This document shows, in pieces, positions 33,181 through 45,038 of a stretch of DNA of 64,000 nucleotides. The notes under the pieces are model-generated. The model was not told the origin of the DNA. It searched no databases and was given only the letters and a program-made list of their open reading frames with translations. Source of the DNA: Panax quinquefolius (lineage: Eukaryota > Streptophyta > Magnoliopsida > Apiales > Araliaceae); assembly GCA_020205615.1 (NCBI GenBank), contig JAINUW010000625.1, positions 310,001 through 374,000 of the forward strand. Reading direction: 5' to 3'. The position numbers were made by a program, and so were the translations under genes. The stretch's first letter is position 1, and each line of letters begins with the position of its first letter.

Positions 33181-34645
33181 GCGATGATGTCAAGTATACG
33201 ACAGAGCCAACTTTAATAGAAAAAGTTAAGGTTGCTCAAGCCACCGACCCTTGAGTTGATGCGTATGAAGAAGAAAGTACAAGAAGGAGCTATTCCTAAG
33301 CGAGAATTGATGAAGAAGGAATACTTGAGTCCACTCTAGACTTTGTGTTCCTAACGACTACGATTTGAAGTACAAGATTATGATGGAGGCACACAATACG
33401 CCATTTGCAATCCATCCGGAAGTACTAAAATGTATCGTGATCTTCGACATACATTTTGGTGGAACAATATGAAGAGAGAGATTGCAAAGTTTATCTCGAT
33501 GTGTTTAACTTGCCAACGTAAAAGGCGGAGCATCTTGTACCTAAGGGTCCGTTGCAACCACTTGAGATTCCGGAATGGAAGTGGGAACACATTACTATGG
33601 ATTTCGTTACTGGGTCTTCCCGCGTTTCTCAAGGCATCAATGCTATTTGGGTTATTGTTGATAGATTAACCAAGTCTGCTCATTTCTTACCGATACGGGA
33701 GACTTATTCCCTTGAACGTCTTGCTAGTATGTACGTGAATGAGATTGTGAGGTTGCATGGCAAGCCTGTATCCATAGTTTCGGATCGTGACCCAAGATTC
33801 ACTTCAAGATTTTGGGTTAGCTTGCAAAAAGCTATGGGCACGGATTTACGATTTAGTTTGGCATACCATCCTCAAACGGATGGGCAATCAGAAAGGACTA
33901 CTCAAACTCTTGAAGATATATTAAAACTCTGTGTCCTAGATTTCAAAGGAAGTTGGGATAAGTACTTGCCATTGGTGGAATTCTCATACAACAATAGTTA
34001 TTAAACAAATATAGGCATGGTTCCATTCGAAGCATTATATGGACGAAAATGTTGTTCTCCAATATGTTGGGATGAGGTGGGTGAAGCAACATTGTTGGGA
34101 CCCGAGTTAGTACGTATGATTACCGAAAAGATCCAAATGATTCGACAACGTATACAAACGGCACAAGATCGACAAAAGAGTTATGCGGATCTTCATTGAA
34201 AGGACGTGGAATTTAATGTAGGGGATCATGTATTGTTGCGAGTTGCTCCATGGAAGGGTGTTATAAGATTTGGGAAGAGAGGAAAGCTCAATCCACGATT
34301 TATTGGTCCATTTCAAATTCTTGACCGAGTAGGAAATGTAGCCTATAGACTTGCGTTACCTCCAAGTAGTATGTCTCGTGTTCATAATGTGTTTCACATA
34401 TCCGTACTTCGTAAATATGTGAAAGACCCGAACCACGTTATTGAGTTAGAACCGGACGAGAGATAGCCAAGACTTAACGTATGAGGAGGTACTGCCAAGA
34501 TTTTGGATAGGAAGGAGCATGTCCTACGCCAAGAAAGGTCATACCACAAGTTAAAGTTTTGTGGAGGAATCATGCTATAGAGGAAATGACCGGGAATTGG
34601 AAACGGAAATGAAAGCGAGGTATCCTCACCTTTTCAAACACACAG
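33181..34645 (+). pseudogene. int: B3 integrase with DDE triad, plus chromodomain
   Basis: Zinc-binding N-terminus [20 protein letters not shown] and MCLTCQ at about 33390-33520. The core is in one frame from 33552: WEHITMDF (first Asp), [12 protein letters not shown] (second Asp), [11 protein letters not shown] (Glu). The frame meets TAA at 34002 (CAA in relatives) and TGA at 34197 (CGA), and continues through the C-terminal barrel ([20 protein letters not shown]) to 34466. A chromodomain with a WRNHAIEEMT-like core follows after a frameshift, ending near 34645 with RYPHLF. This is the best preserved part of B. Confidence 0.88.
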
Positions 34646-34683
34646 TCGTGACGTCACGTCAATTTCGAGGACTTAAATTTCAT

Positions 34684-34695
34684 AAGGAGGGAGGT
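34684..34695 (+). other. Polypurine tract of B3
   Basis: AAGGAGGGAGGT directly before the 3' LTR, identical to B1. Confidence 0.9.
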
Positions 34696-37514
34696 TGTAA
34701 GACCAAATTTTTTTAAATAAAAAGGAATTTCCTTTATTTATTATTTTGAAATAGTAAGGGTTGATTTGATTAATGATGGATAGTTAAGGGTTAAATATGC
34801 AAATATTTCAAAATAAGCAAGTGGTTATAAAATATTCATTGTTGTCTGGGAATATTCGAAATGTCGGGCTTGGGAATATTCGTGACGATACGACCGATAA
34901 TGTGTGGGCCCCATAACGGAAAGTGATTGGATGAAGAAAATGACAAATATAAGTTGTTTTTAAATAACGGCGTAGTTATTACTGCTATTATCTTGTTGGA
35001 ATACCCGGTGGTTAAAACACACTAATACGCGTTGTTGAGCGGTTATATTTTAATTGCACCAATTATTGATTCTTACGTAAGAAGGCACTACTCAATAATG
35101 GTTACGAGAATTACCGTCAAAGATTTTATTTTATTGAGTTAATAATTCTTTGCGTTGATATTTTATATTCGTTGTTTTCAATAATTGTCATTACACAAGA
35201 TTTTTCATTATCGAAGCAATAATTCATATTATCCGAATAATATTATTAGATAACATTATTGGCAATGTCTAGAAAGTTACGCTCTAAGGAGAGGTTTGGT
35301 CACCTAATTGCGCGCCAAGAAGAAGAAATTCTTATCGAAAGCCCCTCTTTCCTAGAACCCGCTCGGGTTGTCAATATTGTGATTCTCGTAATATTATTTG
35401 TGAATAATTAATTATTGATTTATATGATGAGGAAAATATTGATTTTATGTGGATATAGATGGAGAAAATTTTTAAAATGACAATTGTTGAAAATTAATAT
35501 TTTATCTTTTTCTGATAAAATAATTCATTTAAATATATTATTTTAATAATATATTAACGGTGATATTTTTTACAACGAATGTGGGATATATGAGTATACG
35601 AGGAGGAAGAGTATTTTTGTTGCAATAAATGTTTAAAACATGTTAAACATGTCGGTGGACCCCATTTATTGACTGAAATTTGATTATAGCTTGTAAAATT
35701 GGCCGTTTGTGGATTTCGGTCAATTTCTGATTGGAATTTGGAAAAACTTTCTTCTGCAAAGTTGTAGAGAATTGAATTTCCTATAAAAACTCGCGAGATT
35801 CGAATTTTCTGATGAAAGGACTATTTATTATGAATTATTGAAGTTCCGAAGCTCCGAAATAATTGATTTTTGGAAGTTTAAAATATTTAAAATTAGAAAA
35901 ACGTTTTTTCTTAATTTTTTCTAGAAGGTGGCATGTGTTTGATGGCTGAAATCAGATTCTAGACATGTGTAGAAAATAATATAATTATATTATTAATTTA
36001 TTAAATTTTCGCTTTGGTGTTCTAAGCAATTTCTATAAATAAATAGGGTGCTTAGGTTAGAATTGAAAATCACACCGTAAATCAAGTTTTCTCTCTATAT
36101 TATCGAGCGTATTCTTATGAGTATTTTGAGTATACTTTGAGTATTGCTATATACTTGCAAGTTCAAGTCATACTTTATATCAAGGTGTTTCAATTTGTAA
36201 AGATCGATCTTTCGAGGTAAGGGATATTATTTTTTTTCGTAATGATATTATTTCTTCAATATCATTATCTTTGAAATGTTGATCTGAAGTTTTTATCAAA
36301 TTTGGAACTTTTTCATGTCTGGGGTTACTATTCATGGGTTACTATTCATGAGTTACTATTCACGAAGTTACTATTCGAAGTTACTATTCACGAAGTTACT
36401 ATTCACGAGTACTATTCATGAAGCGTGAAGATGTTTTTTGTGGAATTTCTATCTTTTTTGGTGTTTGAGTTACTATTCACGATACGGCACTATTCACGAT
36501 AATCTGACACTATTCATTAGAAAAATAAAATTTCTTCTTTTTGTCCAAAATATCTATTCCGGATACCAACTCGATCAGTATCCATGTTTTGATCATTCTT
36601 GAATTTTACACCACTATGATTATTTTTGAGGTATTTTTGGGCGTGGATAAAACCAAGTACTAATCCTTAATCCTTAATCCTTGTCATTTTGTTTCAATCG
36701 GATTCGTTTCTTTAAAAAAAATATTTTCATCATCCTCGGTCTTAAATGATGATATTATTGAATATCTTTGGCCCGTAGTGCAAAAGATGAATGATTTCTG
36801 AAGAATATCTTTGGCTCAGTAGTGCAAAGATGAACAGTGTTGAGATGAACATGACCGATTGATTAATATCTTTGGCTCTGAGTAAAAAGATGAGCAGTGT
36901 TTAAATGAACATGACTAATGATGAATATCTTTGGCTGTAGTGCAAAGATGAATATTTGATTCCAGATGCATATTGATTGATGTTACAGGATAAAATATTG
37001 ATGATGGACTGTTAAATTCATAGATTATAGTAGATTTCATTCTCTACGTAACTCTTCTATGAATTATTATTTCATTGTGAATATTGATCCGAAACTTGTT
37101 GTCTATTGTATTCTATTAGATTTTTCCTGTTGAAGACTAACGATAATTTGTTGTATATTATCTTAGTCATAATATTCTTTATCGGGCTAGTTGAGCTCAC
37201 CCTTTTCCTTGTTGTTCCATTTTCTTCTCAGGAGGCGAGAATGTAATAGTACTTAGTCTGGGGTATGGAATGAAGGTTCTAGAGAGAGTTGTTTAGTAGT
37301 CCTCACAATTTTGTAAAATAATGAATCAATAATTATGATGGGGATTTATTTGCATGTGGATTTTGTCTAGAAGACAATATTATATTTAAACTCATAAGAT
37401 ATATTGTCGTATTTCACACGACATTTGTATTATTGAAGTTGTAGTTTGCTTCTTGTACCATGTATTTGGCGACTCAGAATGGGTGTTGTGTATACCTATT
37501 TTGGGGGCGTCACA
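34696..37514 (+). repeat. B3 3' LTR
   Basis: 2.82 kb, TGTAAGACC to GGGGGCGTCACA. Modules as in the 5' LTR: GAATATTC sites about 34850-34880, U3 core about 35262-35360, TATA-like CTATAAATAAATAG at 36033 (four extra bases compared with the 5' LTR), donor-like site (intron start 36217), 14-bp array about 36323-36520, hairpins about 36763-36957. Confidence 0.9.
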
Positions 37515-38157
37515 CTTATGATCTTCACGGCTTTTGGAATATATGAGGATGTCATCAATAAAGACAACAACGAACTGATCCAAATATTCTTTGAACACAC
37601 GGTTCATCATATCCATGAAAGCAGCAGGAGCATTAGTCAATTCAAACGACATGAGTAAGAATTCATAATGCCCGTACCGAGTTCTGAAGGCAGTCTTTGG
37701 AATATCCTCAATTTTAATCTTTAGCTGATGATATCTAGAACGAAGATCGATCTTTGAAAAGAATTGTGATCCTTGCAACTAGTCGAACAAGTCATCAATG
37801 TGAGGTAGCGGATACCTATTCTTGATGGTGACATGATTCAATTCCCGGTAGTCAATACAAAGTCGCATACTCCCGTCTTTCTTCTTTACAAATAAAATAT
37901 GGGGTTTTAGAAATGGGATTTGTACCAGGTTCAAGGTCAATAAAGAATTCAACTTCACGTTCAGGGGGTAGACCGGGAATTTCTTCAGGAAATAAATCAG
38001 GAAATTCATTAACAACAGAAATATTATTCAAATCTGACGTGTTTTTGTTTAAGTCCATGACATGGGCTAAGAAAGCTTGACATCCATTTTTCAATAAACG
38101 AATAGCTTTATGGCTTGATATAACAGTGATTGACTTTAGTGGTTTGATTGCTTGATT
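37515..38157 (-). pseudogene. rt: F pol part 1: reverse transcriptase
   Basis: Minus order: [14 protein letters not shown] and [17 protein letters not shown] (38094-37950), then SKTPY with a deletion of the [11 protein letters not shown] block, [32 protein letters not shown] then TAG at 37779 in place of [37 protein letters not shown] and the catalytic [11 protein letters not shown]3 interrupts right after SREDHK. Two or three lesions; otherwise the canonical palm is present, unlike in B. Confidence 0.87.
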
Positions 38158-38571
38158 TCACATAGCAGGTTGGTCAGGAATATGAAAACTGACAACCTTA
38201 CGAAAATAATCAATTTTAGCATGATGAGTGATTAACCAATCAATCCCTAAAATCACATCAAATGCAAGTATTTTCAAAGAAATAAGATCGACATGTAATG
38301 TGATGGTACCAACTTGGATCAAGCTAGACTTATAAATAGTGGATGTAACAAAAGTTTCTCCTAACAGAGTTTCAACAGATAAGTCAAAGTCTAACTTCTC
38401 CAGAGTCAAGTTCAAACGTTGAGCACAAGCAGGAGAAATAAAAGAATGGGTAGAACCGGTATCTAATAAGGTATAAACTTCACAAGAGTTTATGATTAGC
38501 TTACCCGTGATCACCTCGTTCGGGTTCCTCGCGTTTTGGGCAGTCACGACAAACGCTCTTCCAGGAACCAC
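38158..38571 (-). CDS. pro: F protease, uninterrupted segment
   Basis: One open segment (minus) of a gag-pol polyprotein: GRAFVVTAQNARNPNEV, LLDTGSTHSFISPACAQRL with intact DTGS, VILGIDWLITHHAKIDYF. It is a retropepsin-type aspartic protease. It has no start of its own; the first Met is internal to the polyprotein. Retention of DTG contrasts with DIG in B. Confidence 0.85.
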   Translation of the reverse strand: MVPGRAFVVTAQNARNPNEVITGKLIINSCEVYTLLDTGSTHSFISPACAQRLNLTLEKLDFDLSVETLLGETFVTSTIYKSSLIQVGTITLHVDLISLKILAFDVILGIDWLITHHAKIDYFRKVVSFHIPDQPAM

Positions 38572-38992
38572 CTACTTTGACTTGAACGGGTCATCCTTTG
38601 GAGTCACCATCTCTGTTGGACTTGGTTTCTCTACAAGACAATCCTTAGCTACATGACCTTCCTTTCCACAGATATAACACATATGGATTGTTGTGGGCAG
38701 TTTGGGCTGATGTGTCCCTCTTTCCCGCATTTATAATGAACGACCGATGATTTTTCTCCTCCCCTAGAAACAGTTGATGTTTGTGCTGACGTCTTCATGT
38801 TATCATTGTTGTACATTCTCTTTTTGAAATCTCCTACCGACTCGCTTCTTCTACATCATGGCCACGATTACCACCAGAGTGGTTACCACTTTTATCTGAA
38901 TGTTTTCATCCCTGCTGGTTGTCATTGATCTGATGACTGCTGCCACCAGTATGACCCTGGTTGTGGTCCCTCGGTTGAACATACTCATTATC
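38572..38992 (-). pseudogene. gag: F nucleocapsid region with CCHC knuckles, broken
   Basis: Minus-strand knuckles: KCGKEGHISPNC near 38745-38705, with the first Cys apparently replaced, and CYICGKEGHVAKDC near 38685-38640. The Gly/Asn/His-rich linker upstream has stops and shifts. Confidence 0.72.
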
Positions 38993-39724
38993 TTACTCTA
39001 ATAATTGAGCCTTGTTTACAACATCTGAATATAAAGAAAATTTATGAGAGATAAGATATTGTCGAATCTCAGGTTTTAGACCTCTCAGAAACATCCGCGT
39101 CATTCGTTCCTCATTCTCTACCAAATGAGGTGCAAACCTGGATAACTCTGCGAACATCGCCTCGTACTGGGACACCATCATGTTATTTTGTTCCAGTCTG
39201 ATAAACTCTACCTCCTTCATATGACGAATACCTTCAGGAAAGTACTTGTCATTGAATAGTTTCTGAAATGTTTCCCAAGACATGTTGAGTGTGGCAGACT
39301 GGGTACGCTTCACAGATTCCCACCAGTAATCTGCCTCACCACGGAACATAAAGGTGGCGAATGGAACCTTCTGTTCCTCCGTGCATCCCAAGATATCAAA
39401 TATCTTGGTAATTTGTTTAACCCACATTTCCGCCTTGATCAGATCCGGCTTTCCCATAAATTCTGGTGGTTCTAACTCTTTGAACTGCTTGGCTGTGACA
39501 AGCCGCGCATTGCTATCATTTTCACCCATATTTTGTACATGAGTCTCGTTCGTCTAATTTTGCAAGAACTGCAAAAAGCTTCTAAACATTCCATCATTCA
39601 TCATTTGTTCGGTAGTGTTGTTTACAGGAAGAATATTGCATTCCTGTTGCACGTTCCCCTGGGTGGTGATTAAAGGCGTCTCCACGGTCTCATTCACTCC
39701 ATTGTTAATATTTGTAGCTGTCAT
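38993..39724 (-). pseudogene. gag: F gag capsid region, one nonsense codon
   Basis: ATG at 39724 (MTATNINNG), then TEQMMNDGMFRSFLQFLQN, TAG at 39556-39554 (codon 57), then 178 uninterrupted residues in the same frame: KQFKELEPPEFMG, WVKQITKIFDILGCTEEQKV, RGEADYWWESVKR, FNDKYFPEGIRHMKEVEFI, SQYEAMFAELSRFAPHLVENEERM, IRQYLISHKFSLYSDVV. This is the complete retrotransposon Gag core. A stop at 38993 precedes the nucleocapsid. An acceptor-like TTATGGCAG ends 10 bases before the ATG. Confidence 0.88.
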
Positions 39725-39886
39725 TCTCAAATACTGCCATAAAACAAGGGTTAATTAAAGAAATTAACATGCTACATAATATCCTTATATTATGACCGTC
39801 CAAACAAATAAGCTTAGGTAGGACACACTAGCAAAGGATTTACTCGTCTCTCCCCTCCTAGTTTTATTCCTCGATCTCCGCCAGAG
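39725..39886 (-). other. F leader, cut just short of its primer site
   Basis: Minus-strand leader nearly identical to that of B3 (CGAGTAAATCC, GTGTCCTACCTAAGC). It ends at CTCTGGCGGAGATC, about 20 bp before the primer site would begin; a D-type LTR takes over near 39887. Splice-acceptor-like CCTTGTTTTATGGCAG ends at 39734. Confidence 0.72.
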
Positions 39887-40284
39887 ACCCAAACTTATTG
39901 AATAAAAATGAATTTTCTATAAATATTATTTTTGAATATTATGGAGTGAAATTGATATAATGTTATAGTTGTGGATAATATTTATAAATTTTGCAAAGTA
40001 CGCAAGTTGTTATATAATATTCGATTGGTCGGGGAATATTCGTTTTAACAGGGAATATTCGTACAACGACACAATCATTAGTGGACCCCACAACGAAATT
40101 ATTTTTGGATTGAGAAAACGACAAAAATACTTTATGAAAATAACGGCGGAAGTTTTACCGTTAACTAATGAAACACCCGATGTTAAAAGTATAGTAATAC
40201 GCGTGGTTGCATAGTAGCACGGTATTAATTATTGATGTTTACGTGATATGTCACTCAGTTTTGTTGGTATTAATGTAATAATAT

Positions 40285-40595
40285 AGAAGATCTTTTTATA
40301 TAAAACAGAATACTTTTATAAAGTTATTCTATAAATAGAATATATTATTTTCTATTATGCATAGTGTTTATATAGTGTAATCAGTATAGTGTTTTGCATA
40401 GTAAAATCTTTTTATATAAAATGTAATATTTTTATAAAGTTATCTATTTTATTATACAATAATTAGAATATATTATATTTTATTATGCATAGTGTTTGCA
40501 TAAGTGTCTCGTGATAGTGTTTGCATAGTAAAATCTTTTATAAAGTTATTCGATTATAAATAGAATATATTATATTTTATTTAAAAGATTTTGCT
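40285..40595 (+). repeat. Three ~115-bp direct repeats in the D2 LTR
   Basis: Units share GATCTTTTTATATAAAA or AAATCTTTTATAAAG, TATAAAGTTATTC, TAGAATATATTATATTTTATT and GCATAGTGTTTGCATAG. They are absent from both D1 LTRs. Confidence 0.75.
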
Positions 40596-41424
40596 TTAAA
40601 TATGGACCGTCAGATTAAAGTAAATCAATATGGACCGTTCATGAGTTAGATACTATGCAATCCATTTTTCTATAAATAGAAGCTCATTCCTTCATTATTT
40701 TCTTTTTAATTCTTTGAAACTCTAGAGATAAACTATAGAGAGAAAGAAGAAAGTATTCTCGCTACTTCACTACTTATATATCCAAAGACTCTTCTTCTTA
40801 AGGTAGGGAATATTATTTGTTGTACTCAGTAAGGGGTGTTATTCTTTTTATATTCATGAAGAGAACTTATGTTATTCCATTCTTTATTATTACGTTGGAA
40901 TAACTTTGATATCTGTGAGCTACCCTATACTTGGTGACATTCTTCTATTATTCCGTCTTTACTATTCTCGTTGAATATCCCGATCGCGCTTTTACTCCGG
41001 ACTGATTCCGCCTCTTTATTATTACATTGGAATATCTTGTGGCGCTTTACGCGTCGGACTGGTTCCGCTCTTTATCATTATTCTATTGGAATATCCACGT
41101 TTATGCGTTTCTGTGGGACCGATTAAAATCCTTATTAGTATTCGTTGGAATAACTGTCGCTCATAATGAAGTACCGCATGCATGGTGATTTTTGTTGTTA
41201 TTCCATTCTTTATTATTCTGTTGGAACTTCCTGTCGATGTGAATTTTGCTTGACCTGGTTCCGTTATTTAGTATTATGTTGGAATAACCTATCTATGCGA
41301 AGGACCACATGCATGGTGATTTCTTTTGTTATTCCATTCTTTATTATATTCAGTTGGTTAAAGTTTTGACTTCTATACTCCATGAAATTAGTGGAATATC
41401 CTTGATAATTGCGCTTCATCCAGT

Positions 41425-41429
41425 ATCTT
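41425..41429. repeat. Target site duplication of D1 (ATCTT)
   Basis: ATCTT before the D1 LTR start at 41430 and again at 51703-51707; removing D1 and one copy restores the D2 LTR sequence TTCATCCA...ATCTTTTCATGG. Confidence 0.93.
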
Positions 41430-44153
41430 TGTAAGACCCCAACTTTTATGAATAAAGAATAATTTTTTTCAATTATATTTTTTATATATTATGGTATTGA
41501 TTTGATATAATGTTATAGTTCAAGGGTATATATATAAATTTTGCAAAAGTACGTAAGTTGTTATATAATATTCGATTGGAAGGGAATATTCGTTTTAACA
41601 GGAATATTCGTATAACCAAGACAATCATTGGTGGACCCCACAACGGAATTATTGTTTGATTGAGAAAATGACAAAAAAATACTTTATGAAAATAACTACG
41701 GAGGTGTTACCGTTAAAACCGTTGAACTACCCTAGTAGTAAAAAAGTACAAGAATACGCCAGAGTTGTGACAAGAAACACACAAGATTGATTATTAATGC
41801 TTACGTGAGAAGTCACTCAGCTATACTCAATTATTGCTACAGTAATTGCTGCATCATATTTCTCATATTATTGATTCAATTATTGTTACAGTATCATCTG
41901 CATTATATGATATATTATTAAATCAATAATTGAGATGACAAAATTATTCATATTATTATTTGCAATATTGACAATGTCTAGAAGTTCTGTCAAGGAGTGG
42001 TTTGGTCACCTAATTGCTCGCCAATAAGGAGAAATCCTTATCGGAAAGTCCCCTCTTTCCTGGGAACGACCTGATTGTTAAATATTGTGAATTATAATAT
42101 TAATGATGATTAAGTTTGTGTTGATTAAAGATGAATTTTATAGTTCCATTGTGTTGGACTTATTTGTGTTAGTATAATTGATGTCCGGAGGATATATTGT
42201 TCAATTGGGTATTCGTGACACTTTGAGTACTATTCACGAGTACTATTATTCTATTCGAAGTTATTCTATTCATGTTAAGTTACTATTCACGGGTACTATT
42301 CACCCATAAGATATATTTATTTTTCATCCAAATCATTTTTGGGTACAATATTATTCCATGAGGAGATGTGTTAATTTTTCAGACCGTTGGTTGATGATAT
42401 AATAGTAAATCAATATGGACCGCTGATGGAAGTTATAATAGTAAATCAATATGGATCGCCGGTTTAAAGTTTTAATAGTAAATCAGTATGGACCGTTGTT
42501 TTTAGTTTTAATAGTAAACCGATCTGGATTGTCCGTTTAAAGTAAATCAATCTGGATCGTTCATAAATTAGTTACTATGCAGTCCATTCTTCTATAAATA
42601 GAAGCTCATTCCTTCATTATTTCTTACGAATTCACTGAAACTCTAGAGAGAGAATTATAAGAGAACCTATAGAAAAGTATTCTGTTACTTCCCTACTCTT
42701 ATATTCAGTTTCTTTTACAGTAAGGGATGTTATTTGTTGTACTCATGAAGAGAACTTCTGTTATTCCATTATTTATTATTCTGTTGAAATAACATGTATA
42801 CGCGGGCTACCCTATACATGGTGACATTCTTCTAATATTCCGTTCTTTATTATTCGTCGTAATATCCGTCCGCGCATGCGTGCATTTATTTATTTGACTG
42901 GTTCCATTATTTATTATTATTCGGAATAATATCCTGCGTAATATCGCTGCACGCGCTGCACCTAGTTCCATTATTTATTATTATTATTCGTAATATCCTC
43001 ATTCATGCGTTTACACACGACCGGGTTCCATCCTTTATTATTATTTGTTGATTAACTCCGCCATAAGGGTCTATCGCATGCATGGTGATTTCTTTTGTTA
43101 TTCCATTCTTTATTATACTCAGGTTGGTTAAAACTTTGACTTCTATACCCATGAAATTAGTGGAATATCTTTGATATTTGCGCTTCATCCAAAGATCTTT
43201 TCATGGAAATATTCTTTCGAGCATTCTTGAATTTTACTCTACAAAGCAAAAGATCATGTCGACAATTTGGACGTTATCGTCCTAGATAAATTAATTCTTG
43301 AACTTGTTTTATTGAATTTTTATATCATTGTCATCATCCTCATGTTTATATTTTGTTGAAAATCATCTGTGGTTCGTAGTGCATAGATGGATTTGGTATG
43401 ATTATGACCGTGGATTATTCGTGTAATCATGACCGTAATGTTACAAATGATGTGATAAAAGTCCTCATCGCCCGTGTAGTGCATTGATGGACGATTGTTG
43501 GCATGATCATGACCATTAATAAATACACGAATGTCCTCGCCCAAGAATGCATGGATAATTTGTGGTCGTGATACTAAAGAATATCCTGGTCAGAAAAGGT
43601 GGGTGATTCGATGATGTGGATTATTTATTGTCGTGAGTCCCAGTGAAAAAAGTGATGAAAACCTTTAAATCATAGAAGATAGTAGATTTTATTCCCTACT
43701 TGACTCTTCTAATGGATTGCTTGTTCACCGTAGTTAAACTTGATAGTTATTATATTTTATAAGTTTAACATCGTTGAAGGCTAACGATAAATTATTCTCG
43801 CATTATCTTAGTCATAATATTTTTCATCGGGCTAGTTGAGCTCACACATTTCTTTCACCGTTTTCTTGTGAAATGAGAACGTAATGGGACTAATCGGGGA
43901 ATAGAGTGATGGTCCTAGATGGTGCATTAGTAGTCCTCACTATTCGTGAAATAGTGTGATAATAATTGTAATGAGGACTTCTTTTGAGTTTGTATAATCT
44001 CTAGTAGACAATATTTGTATTCAAACTCACAGCTTTATGTTTTGTCGTATTGTATACTACAGTCAGTTGTATTATTAAGTTGTATTTAAATTCGCATACA
44101 TGTATCCGGGCGACTCAAGATGGGTGATGTATACCTAATTTGGGGGCGCCACA
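41430..44153 (+). repeat. D1 5' LTR
   Basis: 2.72 kb, TGTAAGACCCCAAC to GGGGGCGCCACA. GAATATTC sites about 41585 and 41604; U3 core about 41970-42075; contracted 14-bp array about 42224-42305; four TAAATCAATATGGACCG repeats about 42405-42550; TATA box 42592-42601; AGTAAGGGA near 42720 where B has a donor; hairpin units about 43366-43600. Confidence 0.9.
42592..42601 (+). promoter_or_regulatory. TATA box of D1 5' LTR
   Basis: CTATAAATAG, followed by AAGCTCATTCCTTC; the same block is at 50198 and 40670. Confidence 0.78.
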
Positions 44154-44154
44154 T

Positions 44155-44167
44155 TTGGTATCAAAGC
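44155..44167 (+). other. Primer binding site of D1
   Basis: TTGGTATCAAAGC one base after the LTR; initiator-Met type. Confidence 0.87.
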
Positions 44168-44338
44168 TTAGGATATGATCCCCTGCTAAGATGTGAGAAT
44201 AGAACTAGAGGGGAGAGACGGGAAATTCTTCGCTAGTATGACCTACCTAAGTTTTTTTAGTGGTATTTAATTGGACTCACGTAATATAGGGATAATATGT
44301 TATATGTCAATTAACCTTTTGTTTTATGGCGATTCAAA

Positions 44339-45038
44339 ATGACATCCGAGAATGTTGAGAATAGCAATGGAGCACAAAGCACCGTTGATTCACCACATAT
44401 CAATAATCAGGATAAATGCATCGTGAAAGCGACAATCCTCATGCAAAAACAACAACACCGACCAAATGATGAATAATGGAATGTTCAGAGGCTTTTATGC
44501 AATTCATGCAACAACAAAGTAGAGCGGCCTCGTCCCAAAATAGGTGGAAACACTAGAAACTCTGGACGGTCACCGCTAAACAGCTTCAAGGAGTGGGACC
44601 ACCAAGTTTATTGGAGAGCCAAAACCTCTTAAGGCGGAAGCATGGATAAAGCAGATCACCAAGATATTTGATGTCTTGGGATGCTCCGAGGAGCAAAAGG
44701 TTTCTTTGCCTCCTTTATATGTTATGAGGAGAGGCAGACATCGGTGGGAATTCCAGAAAGCGTACTCATCCCCGCCCAGACCAAGATGTCTTGGGAAAAG
44801 TTCCAAGAACTATTCAACGACAAGTACTTTCCCGAAAGTATTCGGCTATATAAAAGAGCTAGAATTCATCAAGTCGAGCAAAATAATATGACCGTGTCGC
44901 AAAGATGAAGCCAAGTTTGCCGAAGTTGTCCCGGTATGCATCCCACTTGGTGGATAATGAAGAGAGAATGACAGAGATGTTTTTTAAGAGGTTGAAGTCG
45001 TCGAGATACGTCAACATCTTATTTCTCATAAACTGTGT
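44339..45038 (+). pseudogene. gag: D1 gag, capsid part, frameshifted
   Basis: ATG at 44339 (MTSENVENSNG), aligned with D2. Capsid motifs appear in alternating frames: KQITKIFDVLGCSEEQKV near 44650-44700, WEKFQELFNDKYFPESI at about 44790-44840, EQNNMTVSQR to 44905. At least four small indels relative to D2. Confidence 0.82.

Larger units (their letters stand above)
27909..37514 (+). mobile_element. B3: complete nested Ty3/gypsy element, lacking reverse transcriptase core
   Basis: A 9.61-kb plus-strand element inside the reverse transcriptase of F: 5' LTR 27909-30730, primer site, gag, protease, pol scar, integrase, chromodomain, polypurine tract, 3' LTR 34696-37514. It is a sister of B1, sharing the deletion of the reverse transcriptase palm and RNase H core, the same filler, and DIGS in protease. 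The integrase has its DDE residues in one frame interrupted by two nonsense codons. Confidence 0.93.
26792..39886 (-). mobile_element. Element F: gypsy element split by B3, both ends truncated
   Basis: Minus-strand interior in two parts, 37515-39886 (leader, gag, protease, reverse transcriptase) and 26792-27908 (rest of reverse transcriptase, RNase H, start of integrase). Removing B3 (27909-37514) and one target copy rejoins the reading through GAAGATCATAAG to CACCATTTGAAG, matching the continuous sequence in D1 and D2. The 5' LTR and primer site are lost at 39886, where a D LTR begins; the integrase is cut at 26792. Leader and gag are very close to family B. Confidence 0.85.
39887..41429 (+). 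repeat. D2 5' LTR, first piece
   Basis: Homologous to the D1 LTR but lacking TGTAAG at its start and with a replaced middle: the U3 core and 14-bp array of D1 are absent and three ~115-bp repeats stand instead (40285-40595). TATA box CTATAAATAG at 40670-40679; donor-like AAGGTAGGG near 40800. GAATATTC sites near 40034 and 40053. Confidence 0.82.
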
